A stretch of 64,000 nucleotides of DNA, taken from contig NC_090280.1 of the NCBI RefSeq assembly GCF_037392515.1, positions 19,449,618-19,513,617 on the forward strand. The letters run 5' to 3'. Positions 34,101 to 43,900 of the stretch are shown piece after piece. Origin of the DNA: Haliotis asinina. Lineage: Eukaryota > Mollusca > Gastropoda > Lepetellida > Haliotidae. Position 1 is the stretch's first letter. Each line of letters starts with the position of its first letter. Made by a program: the position numbers and the translations under genes. Below the pieces are notes generated by a model. That model was not told where the DNA came from and made no database searches. It worked only from the letters and a program-made list of their open reading frames with translations.

Positions 34101-37100
34101 GATTTTGACTACCCGGTCCCGTTAGTAGTCTCTTACAACAGAATGGGTTGCTGAAGACCAATTCTAACTCGGATCTTCACGTTAGCGGCGTTAATCCCAG
34201 CTCCCTCACCAAGTAGTGTCAGTACCTTAATCTGCTCTCTCAGTGGTAGTTAAATTTTGCATTGAGTTTTCCAAATCAAATCTGAGAAGCGTAATGTCTT
34301 GAACTGAAATAAATATCACACTCTATTCGTTATTAGTGAAAATATTTTACAACCATATTCCTGTACATATGACCATTTTATTTGCTTTTACTTTTTGCAT
34401 TTATACATTCGTTTCTTAAATAAAATGATCAGTGAGATATTGAAAAACAAATGTATGTGTATGTTATCATTTTAATTGACTTTTTATTCATTCTTTTTAA
34501 TCCATTTTTTCTTTTAAAGGGAATCGTCTGAATACTGAATTGGCAAGAATCTTTTAGTTATCTAAACAAATGTACGCACCTGAACAATAGGCTTCACCCT
34601 CTCTACATTAGTCGGGCGTCTGAACTCGAATCTCTGGTTCGTCTCAAAGAACATGGGCTTGCCAGCATTTTCCGGCGGAGGACTGGGAGGGGGGCGCTTA
34701 GAAGAGCGAGGTCGTGGATGTTGCACTGCCTGAAACGTTGCTTGGTAGTCTGTCACTGGAAACTTTTCCCGGCGTCGAGTTGTTTTTGTGAGTCGCCCCA
34801 TCTTCTTATGGCGACTGGAGGAAAGTAGTAAAACTTTAATCCGCTTTACTACCAATTTTCAATGAACTCGTTACGACAATGTTAAACAGGCTGGAGGAGG
34901 TACACGACTATTATTTTCGCTCTATTAAAACGGTATTTCAGATAATATCGCTCTATTAAAACGGTATTTCAGATAATATCGCTCTATTAAAACGGTATTT
35001 CAGGTAATATCGCTCTATTAAAACGGTATTTCAGGTAATATCGCTCTATTAAAACGGTATTTCAGGTAATATCCTCACAAAATCACGTTCGTGTTTCATA
35101 CGTAAGCGTTTTCCTAGCGGTAGGATAGCTCAGAGGTTAAAACGTTCGCCCAACATACCAACGGTCCGGGTTCGATTGCCCACATGGGTACAATGGGTGA
35201 AGCCCATTTTGGTGTTCTTGCATATTGCCAGCAGCGGCATAAAAGTCAACTCATTCACTACATATGTCTTCACTATGTCCTTGTTGACGTGACATGAGCC
35301 GAGATGTCAGACATGTTTTGTTTAGCAACTGCGAGAACTATATACATATACCATGGGATATTACTGAGTGTATCGTCGGACAGAATATAGGAAACAACGA
35401 AAAAACGGTGACATATATAACCAATCTCATCTTTTCTTTTCAGAATGCATGTTTTTACCGTTTTAATTGTAGTTCACAATGGTTTGTGTAACTATTATCC
35501 GTCGTGTTTAGTGTATGCGGAATTTGTGATATTACCTTATTGTCGTTGTTGGATCACTGATATAGAAACTGCAAATGTGTCGCAAATCATGAATCCAGTC
35601 ACTCCAACTTCATGACAGAACAATGTCAATTAACGTCTTCCTATCCAGTTACTCCGCGGAAAATGAGTTACGTGACCTGAAAGACCTGCCAAAAGAAAAT
35701 CCGCCGTCCATAGCAACTATCGAGGTAATCCCTCTCATTTTGTGATTATGCATTAATCTCCAGCGATAATCTCAACTCAAAACCACCAGACACATCGTTC
35801 AATAACTATATAATCCTAACACAAAGAAAATCAATTCATTCAGTTGCTCCGGAAAGGAAAAAAACATGAAGTTTTCAAACACACATAACACTACCGAAAT
35901 GTACATTTTTACAAGCAGATGCGGCATTGTGTTTTTTTAATAAATTGCTTTTGAGTTGACCCCGACCTCGACGATACTGTAACACGCCAGTGGAAATCCC
36001 AAGGGGGTAAAAACGTTTCGGTTGGTAGGTAACGCACAATGGGCGTTCAGGCGACGTTGCTTATCGCATTTCACATAAGCCATAGCGTGTTCCCGCATTC
36101 AGCTATAAACTTATTTTGTGATCAAGTAACATTATTCAATCGACACACATTACTTTGAATGCCCGTGGGTTATACACAAGGAGGGTTATGAAAGATACCA
36201 TTACGTTTCAGTAGCGAGAGTATTGAGCGACGGCAATGCACATTTTGAAACGAATAGACTCGGGCAGGTGAGCATGCGTTCAGTTAGGGCGAACGTTGAT
36301 AAAGGGTTAAGGTGAAAGGTTACTCTATCTAGGTAGTGTTGGGTCGGCGGTAGATGTGTATTAATTCACTGTGTGTATAAAATATGTTTTCATTGCTAGC
36401 GTGTCGTATCATTGTAAGTGTAAACTTTTGATATTGCTCCCGTGCTGTGAGGAAACATACAAAAATAAGACGGTATGTTACGGTGTCAAGCGTCACAGTG
36501 TCAAGCACAGTTTGACTGGATGGGTATAGTATATAGTAGCAAACGTAGTATAGTCTATTGCTATGTTTGCTGTTTGACGCCGTACTTGTGAAGATCCGTA
36601 TTAGAATAATTATTGATCATCAGCAACCCATACATATCCCCAGGAGGCGACAAGCCAGATCGGGAGGGCAGGATCGCTGACGTTGTTGAAATATGTATCC
36701 CATTGTGTAAGTCGTTGAAACGTGTATCCCATTGTCTTAGACGTTGAAACATGTATCCCACTGTGTAAGTCGTTGAAAGGTGTATCCCATTGTGTAAGCC
36801 GTTGAAACATGTATCCCATTGTCTAAGTCGTTGAAAGGTGTATCCCATTGTGTAAGCCGTTGAAACATGTATCCCATTGTGTAAGCCGTTGAAACATGTA
36901 TCTCCATTTCATGCTGATGGTCGCTGGATTGTGTGGTCCAGATTCGATAATTTACATACAACTTGAATATTGCCGAGAGCGGAGTTAAACAAGAAACCTT
37001 ACATTTATTCCAATTTCATGACAGTATGTAGATAATCGAACCTTGACGAGACAATCCAGTGATTGAGCATCCTTTCCCGCATGCACTCAACAAGTCATCG

Positions 37101-40100
37101 AGGGTGACCAACCAGTCCATCTGACTACTGGATTGCCGGGACATATATTCATAGTACATTGACTCACGATGATGGGATCGTCGTGTGTGGAAAAATGGCA
37201 GAACAAACAGTCAACGCAGATTAAATCAGTGAACCACAAGAGTACTGGCAATAGGTAAAAAAAGCAATAACCAAAAAATTATTTTATTTACATGCCACGC
37301 GGTGTACATACGAACAATTAATCCGAATATCGTATTCGACCGACCACTTGGCCTATGAGACAGGATGCCTGAGAAATCGTAAATGTATTTACATCTTCAG
37401 TGAGAATAGCACGTCAACTTCCAGATCAGAAACTCACTATATACAGCACAATTTAAAACTTTCTGCTCTTGTACACAGCGGTAACAATTACGGCTAGGGG
37501 AATAGCTAAACTATCATTGTGAATAATGTGTATAAATTTGTTCTTAGCTAGTTTCCAAAAAGAATATATGCCAGAGAAAACGTCTGAAAAACATCAGATA
37601 TACATCCTATGGTAGGGTAAAGACCCGTGAGACGACACGGACCTCTGTGAATGATGTCTGTTTATAGAGACGCTTACAAGAAGCTTTGTAAATCGAACGC
37701 AATTGTTTATCTTGATGTTATAAACCTACTTATTCTTGTTGACTACTCAACTCACAAAGACATTCGATACCCGTGTTCAAATCAAACCTAGATATTCTTG
37801 TTGACTACTCAACTCACAAAGACACTCGATACCCGTGTTTAAAATCCCTAATACAGAACAGACACACCTGCGAAGTTCCAAGGGTAGAGCCAATCGATTG
37901 TTCGTCGCCACGAATTGATTCAGCAGAAATGTTTTGATTTCATGAAGTCCAGGGGTCGTATCGACAGTTCTCTAAGTGTTATTCGATACTGGCATGTGAA
38001 AAATGTGTTTGGAAAGCAATTAATTGAATAACTCGCCGTCATGGTGAATTTTGGGATTTCGATCTTATCTTATTGTGGATTTAGCACACTGGCGAATTGT
38101 GCTTGTCATGTAATTTCACACAGTGATCTTCGTCAGCACCTGCCACACGGCGTATACTGATAGGCAAAAGAAACTAGATCTATACGATTTTAATAGAGGC
38201 TGAAAAAAAACAAGAATAATATCATATGAGAGGTGTGTATTATGGCTGTATTTTGGTCCTTGCGTTTGGTTCGCTTCGGCCAAGTATATTTGAATCATGA
38301 TTTACAAAATCGAGAACATTAATATGGTGGTGTCAAACCAATACGATGAGATTCGAACCCACAGTCAGCGGATCTTCTGAAAATATTATATTTTGGCGCA
38401 CTAAATCTAAAATAATAATCTTACCAGAACGTATGATACGTATGATACGGTATCAACGTGGTCGAAGTTTTACACTGTTCCTAAAGTAGCCAGTTCGGTA
38501 GCTCTATTTGTATCATCGACAGATATTGCATAAGTCCCCATACAAGAGAAAATGATTCTAACAGAATATTCGTCAGGGACAGAGCAACACAGAAAAACAA
38601 AACATTTCGAACCCTTTAAAAACAATCATTTGGGGAATCTTGTACACGATCAGTACACATTTTCAAATCGTCCGGATTTGAAAGGGGCAGTGAAGGCTGT
38701 GGTTAGTTTCCTCGTACAGAGTGAGAACCGAGGACATTTCAGTTTGCTTGTTTAAAGACTTTAGCTGGGAAGTTCACGTCGTTAGACCGAAATGAAAATT
38801 TTAAATGTCTGTTGTATTATTTTAGTATCCTTGTTTTTTTTAGCAGGCGAAGGAAAACGCGGGAAAGTTTCTTTTCTTCATTTTTCTTTTTTCTCTAAAT
38901 GCATTCCTTGCATGTTTGAAGTACATAATTAATTACACCGATAGTGACATTAACTACTTTTCACTTTAAACAGTTTATATTATTATTTACTTCAAATAAT
39001 TAAATCTAAAAACTTTATTTAATATACTTCATAATATGACATATGTTTACAACAGATGCGTTCGATTGGAGCCAGTCTTTGGGCATTATTTACAGCAATA
39101 TTAGTGCAATAAGCGGCCCGTGCTATATAATCTCATTCAAGCGTCTATGAAAGAGTACTTGTACATGGGTAGAAGCATCGAAGGGGTCTTTTATAACCTT
39201 TGACCGCCCTCTCGACATACCTGCGCTATGAACAAGGTGTATACGTTTATTGTACTAATCTTCGGTGTTGCGGGCGGTTATTCACTCATGTTGAACACGA
39301 GGTATTAATACCATAAACATACGTCCTTGAGGTAATTTATTGGTCAATATCTCTGATGTATCACTTGTAAACATTACAGGCAATTGTCATAAAAACATGT
39401 CCAAGGATATATATATAATAAACTATCCTTATCGACATTGGTTGTTTGTTGGTAGATTGAAGACCTAAGAAAATTATGAATTTGATGCTATGATGCTAGT
39501 GAAATTTTAAAATTGTGGTATGTTATTGTTAATTGAGAGATTCCTTGCATTAGGGCTTTGTGTTTTGTTGTAAGGACGGATATGAACAATAGCCCGTGAT
39601 AAATGGAATTAATACCAAGAACGCTTTATACACCAAGCTACCCCGTTGCCAAAGACGTCAAGATGATTGCACTTAAATATACTGCACTTATTGCATAATA
39701 ATGCGTGTGTGCGCTCGCTAGTACAAATCCGGAATAATGGCGTATATACAGTCCAAGCCCCCTCTCTGTGCGTGTGTGTCTGCGTGCACGCGTGCGCGCT
39801 TTCGTGCGCGCGCGCTTAAACAAATCTAGACTAATGTTTTGGGGTTTTTTTCAAACTGCTTACACTGAAATTTGATGCTTCTGATTTCCATGGATAATAT
39901 ATCGCGACACAGAGCACTAACTCAAGGCAACCATTGCAATATTCCAGCAACGTCTCGACGTGGGACACCAGATATGGCCTTCACACATTGTACCCATGTG
40001 GGGAATCGAACCCGGGTCTTCGGCGTGACAAGCAAACGTTTTAACCACAAGGCTACCCCACCGCTCCCTCACAATATATACTTTACTATAATGTTTACAA

Positions 40101-40322
40101 ATTCAAGGAACATGTCAGTTTTAGTAAATGGTCGAATGAACAATACCAATTTCACAAACAAATTGAATTCTGTAGTCATATTTTGAGACTTCATCTGTCA
40201 TCAATAAGTGTGTATAAAACTTCACAACATACATACCCACAATCACAGAGGTCAGCAATGTTGACATTCTCCGGGAAATCGTCAACGAAACTATCCAGGG
40301 AACACGACTTGCTTTTCGACAT
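25606..40322 (-). CDS. Stabilizer of axonemal microtubules (SAXO) family protein
   Basis: Exons (minus): 40237-40322, 34580-34814, 33621-33843, 32589-32711, 27084-27312, 26659-26797, 25606-26073; total 1503 bp, 500 aa, every junction in phase. The N-terminus (IADLCDCGRHKK) matches the Cys-rich 'C..C.CGRH' start of SAXO1/2. It is followed by about 12 Mn-type microtubule-binding repeats, for example TTTSYQKEFIPKQAEP, SSTTNKQHYKHW, STTKNSFLGRF, TTHNRTFQN, GRTSNKDFFKDW, GESVTKSTFVPKQAEP and STSYSETFQPKRA. SAXO proteins bind and stabilise microtubules in cilia, flagella and centrioles. The intron between 32589 and 27312 carries a 4.2 kb minisatellite. The gene is divergent from VPS26C. SAXO1 versus SAXO2 orthology is not resolved. 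Confidence 0.9.
26187..26277 (-). repeat. SINE-B fragment
   Basis: 'tacgccgcagtcagcattatc' and 'agaccagacaatccagtgatcaacagcatg'; cut off after the centre. Confidence 0.65.
27008..27062. repeat. (ATTG)n microsatellite
   Basis: About 13 perfect tetranucleotide units, ending 22 bases from a SAXO exon. Confidence 0.95.
27436..27740 (+). repeat. 5S-rRNA-derived SINE, diverged
   Basis: 'atcacttaaagttaagcacc..gagctcggaagt..ctggatggg' matches the internal promoter region of 5S rRNA (gatcaccgaagttaagca..cgggc..tggatggg). The downstream 'gaaaatgggtacccgatgg..' and 'taacaggctgc..gggtaata' resemble SINE bodies with 5S heads. It is a SINE, not a 5S gene: the 5' and 3' ends of 5S are absent. Confidence 0.65.
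27735..28000 (-). repeat. SINE-B copy, long
   Basis: Full span; a partial internal duplication ('gacaagcatagtcgcctgttatggcaaccatg') lies near the 5' end. Confidence 0.85.
28034..28118. repeat. (ATT)n and (GA/GATA)n microsatellites
   Basis: 'ttattattattatt' at about 28037-28053, then an agagag/gatagata tract at 28077-28118. Confidence 0.9.
28421..32588. repeat. 38 bp minisatellite, about 109 copies
   Basis: The unit is 'cacatattcagttgacac' + 'taaccccagaaacagccaag'. Variants differ at fixed sites (cagttg/ctgttg, cccc/ttca/gtca/ttaa, agccaag/agacaag/aaccaaa). Blocks of variants recur as higher-order repeats. It fills most of the SAXO intron between exons 27084-27312 and 32589-32711 and abuts the donor of the latter, where 'cactaacc' is both repeat motif and splice donor (GGTTAGTG on the gene strand). 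Confidence 0.95.
33366..33457. repeat. MITE-like element with 'cttagcgctaag' core
   Basis: 'agtttcgaagctctcttagc' resembles the element at 61681; the arms are weak. Confidence 0.4.
33967..34184 (-). repeat. SINE-B copy
   Basis: 'ttgtttaacgtcgcactgaac' to 'taactcggatcttcacg', with the centre shortened. Intronic in SAXO. Confidence 0.8.
34919..35073. repeat. 31 bp tandem repeat, five copies
   Basis: The unit 'cgctctattaaaacggtatt' + 'tcaggtaatat' is nearly perfect; the first two copies carry 'cagata' instead of 'caggta'. Its identity suggests recent expansion. Confidence 0.95.
35119..35264 (+). repeat. SINE-A copy with clear tRNA head
   Basis: 'ggatagctcagaggttaaaa' (A box) and 'gggttcgattgccc' (B box), then 'gaagcccattttgg' and a shortened tail. 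Confidence 0.85.
35265..36584. other. SAXO intron 1, nothing recognised
   Basis: No exon, SINE or satellite identified. Confidence 0.4.
36585..36993 (+). repeat. SINE-B with internal 29 bp tandem expansion
   Basis: The left part ('gtgaagatccgtattagaat..') and right part ('tgctgatggtcgctggatt..gtccagattcgataatttaca') are ordinary SINE-B. Between them the '..tgacacatgtcatcgtatccca' segment has become eight units of 'gttgaaacatgtatcccatt' + 'gtgtaagcc' (36685-36905). Confidence 0.9.
37010..37140 (-). repeat. SINE-B copy, degenerate
   Basis: 'agataatcgaaccttgacga' and 'gacaatccagtgattgagcat' remain; the ends are lost. Confidence 0.6.
37141..37729. other. SAXO intron 1, nothing recognised
   Basis: No exon or repeat identified. 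Confidence 0.4.
37730..37838. repeat. Two-copy direct repeat, 62 bp period
   Basis: 'tattcttgttgactactcaa' + 'ctcacaaagacattcgatacccgtgtt' occurs at 37730 and 37792 with one or two differences. Confidence 0.9.
37839..39767. other. SAXO intron 1, nothing recognised
   Basis: AT-rich sequence without exons or known repeats. Short tRNA-like or SINE-like boxes were looked for and not found. Confidence 0.4.
39768..39816. repeat. Alternating purine-pyrimidine tract
   Basis: 'gtgcgtgtgtgtctgcgtgc' then 'acgcgtgcgcgc' and 'gtgcgcgcgcgct'. It is GC-rich and potentially Z-DNA-forming. Confidence 0.75.
39923..40065 (-). repeat. SINE-A copy, well preserved
   Basis: 'gcaatattccagcaacgtctc' to 'ccacaaggctaccccaccg', with a perfect B box 'ggggaatcgaacccgg'. 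It lies 170 bases from SAXO exon 1. Confidence 0.9.
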
Positions 40323-40940
40323 ATTGGTTGTTGATAAAACAGTCACGTTTTGGCTTTTGAATGAGCAGGATTGTGTCGTGCCCAAGTAATCAATGTCTCA
40401 CGTTTTACACAGAGCGGGTTATCAGTTTCTCTTCTTCAGCTGTACCAATGAACTGCAACTTGTTAAAATCTTAGAGGTATATAAATCTTGACACCTATCA
40501 TGTCAACATACTTCTTTCAGACATGTTTTCTCAGAGGCCCGTCAAAACGCTCAGCTTTGCACCTGCTGAAAGCGTACCTAGCAACGCCTTCAGTGACAAC
40601 GGCTATTCCGTTAACCTCCCACTAGTTTTCTTGTCTTAAAAATCTCAGCACACGTTATGAAAGATGGCATATTATATGAAATCATGGCATCACAGTTTTA
40701 CTTATAATACTTCGTGAACGTTTAAATAACGTTTTTCGCAAGTTAGGCCAGAGTAATTATCCTAAAAATATTTATTTTGAAATTAATTCAATTCTGATTT
40801 TATGTTCAGTTGATTATATTTTTAAGAATGTTAGATACGAATGAAATTTCGTGCTGTGAAATATGGTTATCTTTTGGAAGCGCGTTATGTTGCATTTTAC
40901 ATGTTGTATGCGGCTAACTTGAGTCACATGACAATCCAAG
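40323..40940. promoter_or_regulatory. Shared divergent promoter of SAXO and VPS26C
   Basis: Only 618 bases separate the two divergent start codons. Within it, 'gcgtacctagcaacgc' (40572-40587) resembles two RFX X-box half sites (GTACCT, AGCAAC) without a spacer, which would fit a ciliary gene. 'gtcacatgac' at 40923-40932 is an E-box just upstream of the VPS26C start. Function is inferred from position. Confidence 0.6.
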
Positions 40941-43900
40941 ATGGCGACGATCGACATTCGCCTGAAGAAAGTGAACAAGGTTTATAGGGAAGGGGTAAGT
41001 TTGGATTGACGTGTTGGTGCATTTGTCATCTTGCAAAGTATTGCCAGTGCATGTGCCGTGTAAAAGAGTCATGCGATGAAATGGTAAATCTAACACTTGT
41101 TCTCTGCAGTATTTGCATGTTGGAAATTTTGATGTCCTGTTTTCGATCATGTTTGCCCCTCCCCTTTTCGTTTCCCGAGATCGAGTATTTCTTAGAATGT
41201 ATGTTCATGTCGTTTTGACATATTTTAAATTAAACACATGATGTTACTCTTCTGTTGCTGATGGTTTTTGTCGCATGAGTGACATTTCCGACATTTCTGC
41301 TGTATAACCTTAACTGTCCAGAGGACTAAAGCGATCGAGTGGTCAGGCTTGCTAACAGTTGATAAATGGCATCGCACCCCGCCAGTAACTGGTTTGTTTA
41401 ACACAGACTCGGTTAGAGGCCCGGCCGCAGCCACCACGCCAATCAAAAGCCACAATTACGAACTGACATGCACTCCTGACCCTAAATTTACATTGGATAA
41501 ACAGGAACAGTTATAAGAAAACAATCAATGAACTCATGTCAGTGTTGGAATATTACACCAGGCAAGGTGGATACATTCTATGTATAAAGAGCGAGGTATG
41601 GGCAGAACTCTTTCCCCCAGACGCGATTATTTATAGAACCCCCTCATATGTGTTGCACAAAGAAACAAACTCTAAATTATCTTAATGTTTTGCCTGTTAG
41701 ACATCTTACATTTTTTTGTTAGAAAGCATAAGTGATCTGTGTGCTAGTTGACGCTTGTCCTTATGACTTAAAGGTCACATGCTACCAAAAAATCAAAAAT
41801 AATTATCACTTGTTCATGATGTATAAAATGCATTGGTGATAGTGAAAAAAAACCCAAACCAAACATAATTATAAGTGTATAATCGCAAATCAAAAGTGCA
41901 ATATTTTGTACTTGGGTTTACCTCCCTCGAAATGATGCAGCCATGAACCCAGTGTGTATCGCTGCGTGTACAGTCAAGTGCAACAGGGCTTTTTCAATGG
42001 CCACTGGTTCATTTGCCGATACTCTTAGCCGACTCTTAGTTTATGGTCAGTAATTGAAGTTGTGCATTGCATATTGTCATCAACAGACAGGCAGGTAGAC
42101 ATAGAGGTGTCAATAAACAAGACATTGAGTTTTCTCCGTGACAGAGTCTGCTTATCACAATCAACATGTTTTTTTTATGTAGCAAGTAGATTATTTACTT
42201 GTTTATGTACACAACCAAGATAAGACAACTGCTTATGACCCCATACTCCAGGCAGGCATACTGTTTCAAGCTCTCAGAACCTACGCTGGGGGAAAATTTG
42301 TGTATGGTTTGAACTCTGATTTTTCTCGCTTTTTTTCATCCTCTTTTTTTCTTCAACTGTATAGGTTGAATTGACATTTTTGATAATTGGTTGGTAAGAG
42401 CGGAACTCTTTGTTGGTAAGAGCATACCGAAAGGTGTCAGAATCTGCAAAGTGTTTTATGTTGCATGTGACCTTTAAGATGGTTGGTTGGTTGTTTATCA
42501 CCACACTCAGAACAGAGATGATTTTACGTATACATTTGCCTGTCAAATTTTACAAAGATCCATCATGAACTCACTTCATGAAACTTGATTGTGCTACACT
42601 GAAATAACATGTACATCTATGGAAATGATGTCAAGTGGCCCAAAATAAATGGCATGAGTCTGTATATGGGGCGGTCAGGAATAGTCTTGATCAAACAATG
42701 GAGTGATCAACAGCATTTGACACTATTGGGATACGATGACATGTGTCAACCAGGTTAGTGAGTCTGACTACCCGATCCTGTTAGTCACCACTTATGACAA
42801 GCAATTTCAATTTCAACCCAGATTTTCATGGGTAGCTCTGCCAGCAAGACAACAAAGTGTCACTGTCATCTGTTCTTGCTAAACATTATAATTATTTGGC
42901 ACTTTATAATATGCATGATAACCCATATTGTATTAGATTGTAACACTTTAGATTGTCAAATATTCCTGGGACAGGGTTTTGTAATTACAAGGTCTCAAAT
43001 CAAGGTATGTATTGTCATTTAACTATGTATGTATGTAGCCTGTATGTGGCTTTACATTTGAAAAAACCAAACATGACCCCCAAAACATCATAACTATTAG
43101 TGTTTGATTTATGGTAATGTTCAACCAGACACCATATAATTTATCATATTGTTTCTGATTGAACGTATTGTAGTGTTCTTAATTTTGGCACTTTCAATGT
43201 CATGTTAGTGGTGACAGTGTCCACCATACCCAGGTTCGTGTGTGAGGCTCAGTTCTGGTATCTCCTGCCATGACGTTACTTGGAGATTGTTACGAGCTGC
43301 ATTATGCTATACTCACAGATACTTATTCATTAACTTGCTTACCACATTGCATGACAATAATATTTTATTGGCAATCAGTTAGCTTCGAAGATAATGAAAG
43401 GATGAACTCCTTTTGGTTCCCTATACTTGCTCATTCTTTAAATATCATTGCCATATTTCACAACAGGTATATTAATTTGATCAGCCAGTAGCCTGCTGGC
43501 AAACAAAGATAAATTGGACCAGCACAGAGAAAATTTTGTAAAGAAGTAGGCAGTGTATGGCAGTGAACAAGCCCATTTGAGCAACCCCATGCTCACAAGA
43601 CTCTGACAGGGTCACAGACAACCTGGGGCCCTTTCACTCACAATGGCAGGCAGAACTCAAAGTCATACATGCTATAGTGGTCAATTGGCAGGTCAGTGCT
43701 CAACTTGTCCTTGTTTGCCAGTAGATAATGAAAGGATGAACATGTTTTGTTTCTCCCAGGATGTCGTATCTGGTGTTGTGGTGGTGCAGAGCCGTGGGGA
43801 GCTACAGCACCAGGGCATCACCCTTGCCGTAGATGGTGTTGTTAATCTACAGCTCAGTGCCAAGAGTGTTGGAGTGTTTGAGGCCTTCTACAACTCGCTC

